A stretch of 64,000 bases of DNA from DATKJY01 sp964540105. GTDB taxonomy: Bacteria; Zixibacteria; MSB-5A5; GN15; FEB-12. Position 1 is the first letter of the stretch; each line of letters begins with the position of its first letter. Positions 62,328 through 64,000 of the stretch are shown in pieces. Both the position numbers and the translations under genes were made by a program. Location of the stretch: assembly GCA_964540105.1 (NCBI GenBank), contig CAZILL010000003.1, positions 186,001 through 250,000 of the forward strand, given 5' to 3'. The notes beneath the pieces are model-generated. The model searched no databases. It saw only the letters and a list, made by a program, of their open reading frames with translations, and was not told where the DNA came from.

Positions 62328-63667
62328 GACGCAATCCCACCGAGAAGTTCGTAGAACTCAGGGCAGGAAACGCTCACTATTGTGTCATCATCGAGCGTGC
62401 AAGGACCCGACGCCATCAAAGCTGCAACTGAGAACGCCATGGCGATGCGATGATCTCCAAACGCACGGAGGTCGGCTCCCTGTAGTTCCTTCCGTCCTTC
62501 AATCGCAAGCCCGTCCTCCAGCAGACCGCACTTCACCCCCATGGCTCGGAGATTCTCGGCGATCGCCAGCAATCGATCTGACTCCTTAACCTTCAACTCC
62601 TGTGCGTCGCGAATGAGCGTCGTCCCCTCCGCGAAGGCAGCAATGACCGCAACTACCGGGATTTCATCGATCAATCCTACCGTGGTCTCGCCGCCAATCT
62701 TGCAGCCTCGGAGAGTACCTCCAGTAACTGAGACGGTTCCGCGCCACTCGCCTGTAATACACTCCTTCCCGGTGACGGTAACACTGCAGCCTATTCCCTT
62801 GAGATGATCCAAGAACGCCGATCGGGTACGGTTCAGACCAAGCTCAGTCACAGTGACCGTACCTCCGGAAATAGCTGCGGCGGCGAAGAAGAATGCTGCC
62901 GTTGATATGTCGCCAGGAATTGATACCGCGCCCCCCCGGACGCGAGCGCTCGAATTCAGAATAATCTCACTGTGGAAAGGCTCCGGCATCACCAATCGAC
63001 GCTTTCGCGGATCGACCGGGTCGGGCTCGGGTACTGGTTTAATCTCCCGAACAGCGATACCTGAGCCGATCGCCGCGATCATCAGCTCGGTGTGATCGCG
63101 GGTCACGATGTCTTCTCGAATTGTGACAGAACATCCTGAGGCGAGTCCTGCGAGGAGCAAAGAGGACTTGACTTGCGCCGACGCAACCTTCATGCGATAC
63201 TCGAACGGAAGCAACTTCCGCCCTACCACCCTCAGAGGAAGATGACCGTTGTCATCGTACAGTTCCGCACCCATCGCTCGCAGCGGTTCAACGACCCTTC
63301 CCATAGGGCGCCGTGACAGCGATTCATCGCCGGTCAGGGTCACACAGCCTTGAAATCCGGCCGCGATTCCTGCCAGCAAACGTGCGGTTGTACCAGAGTT
63401 GCCACAATCGACCACAATCTCGGAGTCGCGCGCGCTCTCCCGTGGCGGATGCAGAACAAGCTGTCCGGCAGATTCGTCGGCAGTAACGCCAAACGCCTTC
63501 GCCGCTTCGAGTGATCGGTGGCAGTCCTCGCCGCCTGGGAAATTATCGATAAGAACGGGTCCCTCCGCGAGAATCGAAAGAAGAGCCGCTCGATGTGCAA
63601 TCGATTTGTCGCCGGGGACGCTTAGTGTTCCCCCGATCCGGCGGGTTCGCAGAAGTTTGCGAGCCAT
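62324..63667 (-). CDS. aroA: 3-phosphoshikimate 1-carboxyvinyltransferase (EPSP synthase)
   Basis: 447 residues from the ATG at 63667, which shares its A with the aroF stop (TGATG); a TTG one codon earlier is possible. Signatures: LSVPGDKSIAHRAALLS, VDCGNSGTTARLLAG, DESLSRRPMGRVVEPL, ASAQVKSSLLLAG and AFGDHRIAMAFS. It shows the motifs used to define class II (naturally glyphosate-tolerant) enzymes: KS in GDKS, RDHTE (RxHxE) and NRTR (NxTR). It joins shikimate-3-phosphate and PEP. Confidence 0.95.
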   Translation of the reverse strand: MARKLLRTRRIGGTLSVPGDKSIAHRAALLSILAEGPVLIDNFPGGEDCHRSLEAAKAFGVTADESAGQLVLHPPRESARDSEIVVDCGNSGTTARLLAGIAAGFQGCVTLTGDESLSRRPMGRVVEPLRAMGAELYDDNGHLPLRVVGRKLLPFEYRMKVASAQVKSSLLLAGLASGCSVTIREDIVTRDHTELMIAAIGSGIAVREIKPVPEPDPVDPRKRRLVMPEPFHSEIILNSSARVRGGAVSIPGDISTAAFFFAAAAISGGTVTVTELGLNRTRSAFLDHLKGIGCSVTVTGKECITGEWRGTVSVTGGTLRGCKIGGETTVGLIDEIPVVAVIAAFAEGTTLIRDAQELKVKESDRLLAIAENLRAMGVKCGLLEDGLAIEGRKELQGADLRAFGDHRIAMAFSVAALMASGPCTLDDDTIVSVSCPEFYELLGGIAS

Positions 63668-64000
63668 CAACAGGCTCGTTGCAGGACAGCCGCCAGACGG
63701 CGCATGTCGTCCATAAGTCGGTGAAACTCTGGAGGCGTGATCGATTGCGGACCATCCGACAGCGCCTTCTCCGGCTCATGATGAACCTCGATCATCAGCC
63801 CGTCCGCGCCGACGGCAATCGATGCGCATGACAATGGACGAACCTTGTCCTTGCGCCCGGTTCCGTGACTCGGATCGGCTATGATCGGTAGGTGACTCGC
63901 CTCTTTTACGAAAGGAATCGATGACAAGTCCAGTGTATTTCGAGTATGATCCGCAAACGTTCGCACGCCGCGCTCACAGAGAATGACCCGCCGATTCCCT
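63667..64000 (-). CDS. aroF: DAHP synthase, C-terminal part (runs off the window)
   Basis: The frame is open to the last base of the window, so only the last 110 or so residues are seen. They match the Bacillus-type (AroA-Q/type I beta) 3-deoxy-7-phosphoheptulonate synthase: VILCERGVRTF, TRNTLDLSSIPFVK, LPIIADPSHGTGRKDKV, GADGLMIEVHHEPEKALSDGPQS. First committed enzyme of the shikimate pathway and the first visible gene of the cluster. Whether an N-terminal regulatory (chorismate mutase or ferredoxin-like) domain is present cannot be seen. Confidence 0.93.
   Translation of the reverse strand, partial: GNRRVILCERGVRTFADHTRNTLDLSSIPFVKEASHLPIIADPSHGTGRKDKVRPLSCASIAVGADGLMIEVHHEPEKALSDGPQSITPPEFHRLMDDMRRLAAVLQRAC

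Noticed and set aside
1..64000. CRISPR arrays, insertion sequences, prophage genes, toxin-antitoxin pairs, rRNA, replication origin
   Set aside because: Looked for by gene content and repeat pattern on both strands; none seen. The gene content is core metabolism, translation and envelope.

Overview
The window reads as a chromosomal segment of an uncultured diderm bacterium of the FCB group, most likely candidate phylum Zixibacteria. Three things point there. The secreted protein at the left edge has a C-terminal dockerin pair of the IDGSxDxxVDISDL / EANVDGSxDxxxDSSDL style that I associate with Zixibacteria. There is a DUF6754-type membrane protein. There is also an LPS-type envelope set (LptD, LolA, BamD, OmpA/Pal-like lipoprotein). 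The assignment is an inference from remembered family styles, not a computed placement. GC content is moderate (roughly 53% by eye), coding density is very high, and neighbouring genes often overlap by a few bases (ATGA, TTGA, TGATG). TTG and GTG starts are frequent.

Layout. 1-5449 (+): tail of a secreted FN3-dockerin protein, tyrS, a TPR protein and an Ig-like lipoprotein. 5485-9083 (-): a three-gene carbohydrate ABC importer (binding protein and two permeases, no ATPase) followed by an OmpA-family lipoprotein. 9223-12171 (+): a tightly coupled cluster of four membrane proteins (the first DUF6754-like) plus a 38-residue zinc-ribbon protein. This is the least understood part of the window and the best candidate for an undescribed system. 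12245-16286 (+): DUF72 protein, NatAB-like ABC exporter, D,D-peptidase. 16429-32737 (-): leuS, then the translation/transcription run rimP-nusA-infB-rbfA-nrnA-truB-ribF-rpsO-pnp continuing into an M16 peptidase and a polysaccharide deacetylase, and proS at its head. 33011-34644 (+): tRNA-Arg(CCG), a methyltransferase and a LolA/DUF4412-like secreted protein. 34666-64000 (-): one long co-directional run. In transcript order it holds the shikimate cluster (aroF-aroA-aroE-aroK-aroB-aroQ), MATE transporter, FAH-family enzyme, AlaX, lptD, HU, ftsK, lolA, rimO, lytic transglycosylase, bamD, nadD, polA, coaE, transketolase, aminotransferase, a YkfC/YkfB-like murein peptide pair, an amidase and a small membrane protein.

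Functional themes. The shikimate genes would convert erythrose-4-phosphate and PEP to EPSP; aroC is not visible and the 5' end of aroF runs off the window. LptD, LolA, BamD, the transglycosylase, amidase, D,D-peptidase and NlpC/P60 enzyme describe an LPS-bearing, peptidoglycan-remodelling cell envelope. The YkfC/YkfB pair suggests reuse of L-Ala-D-Glu from murein.

No CRISPR array, insertion sequence, prophage, rRNA or origin was seen. No gap between genes exceeds about 275 bases. The largest (32738-33010) holds the divergent promoters of proS and the tRNA; 57729-57928 (200 bases) and 570-754 (185 bases) hold only leader and promoter-like sequence.
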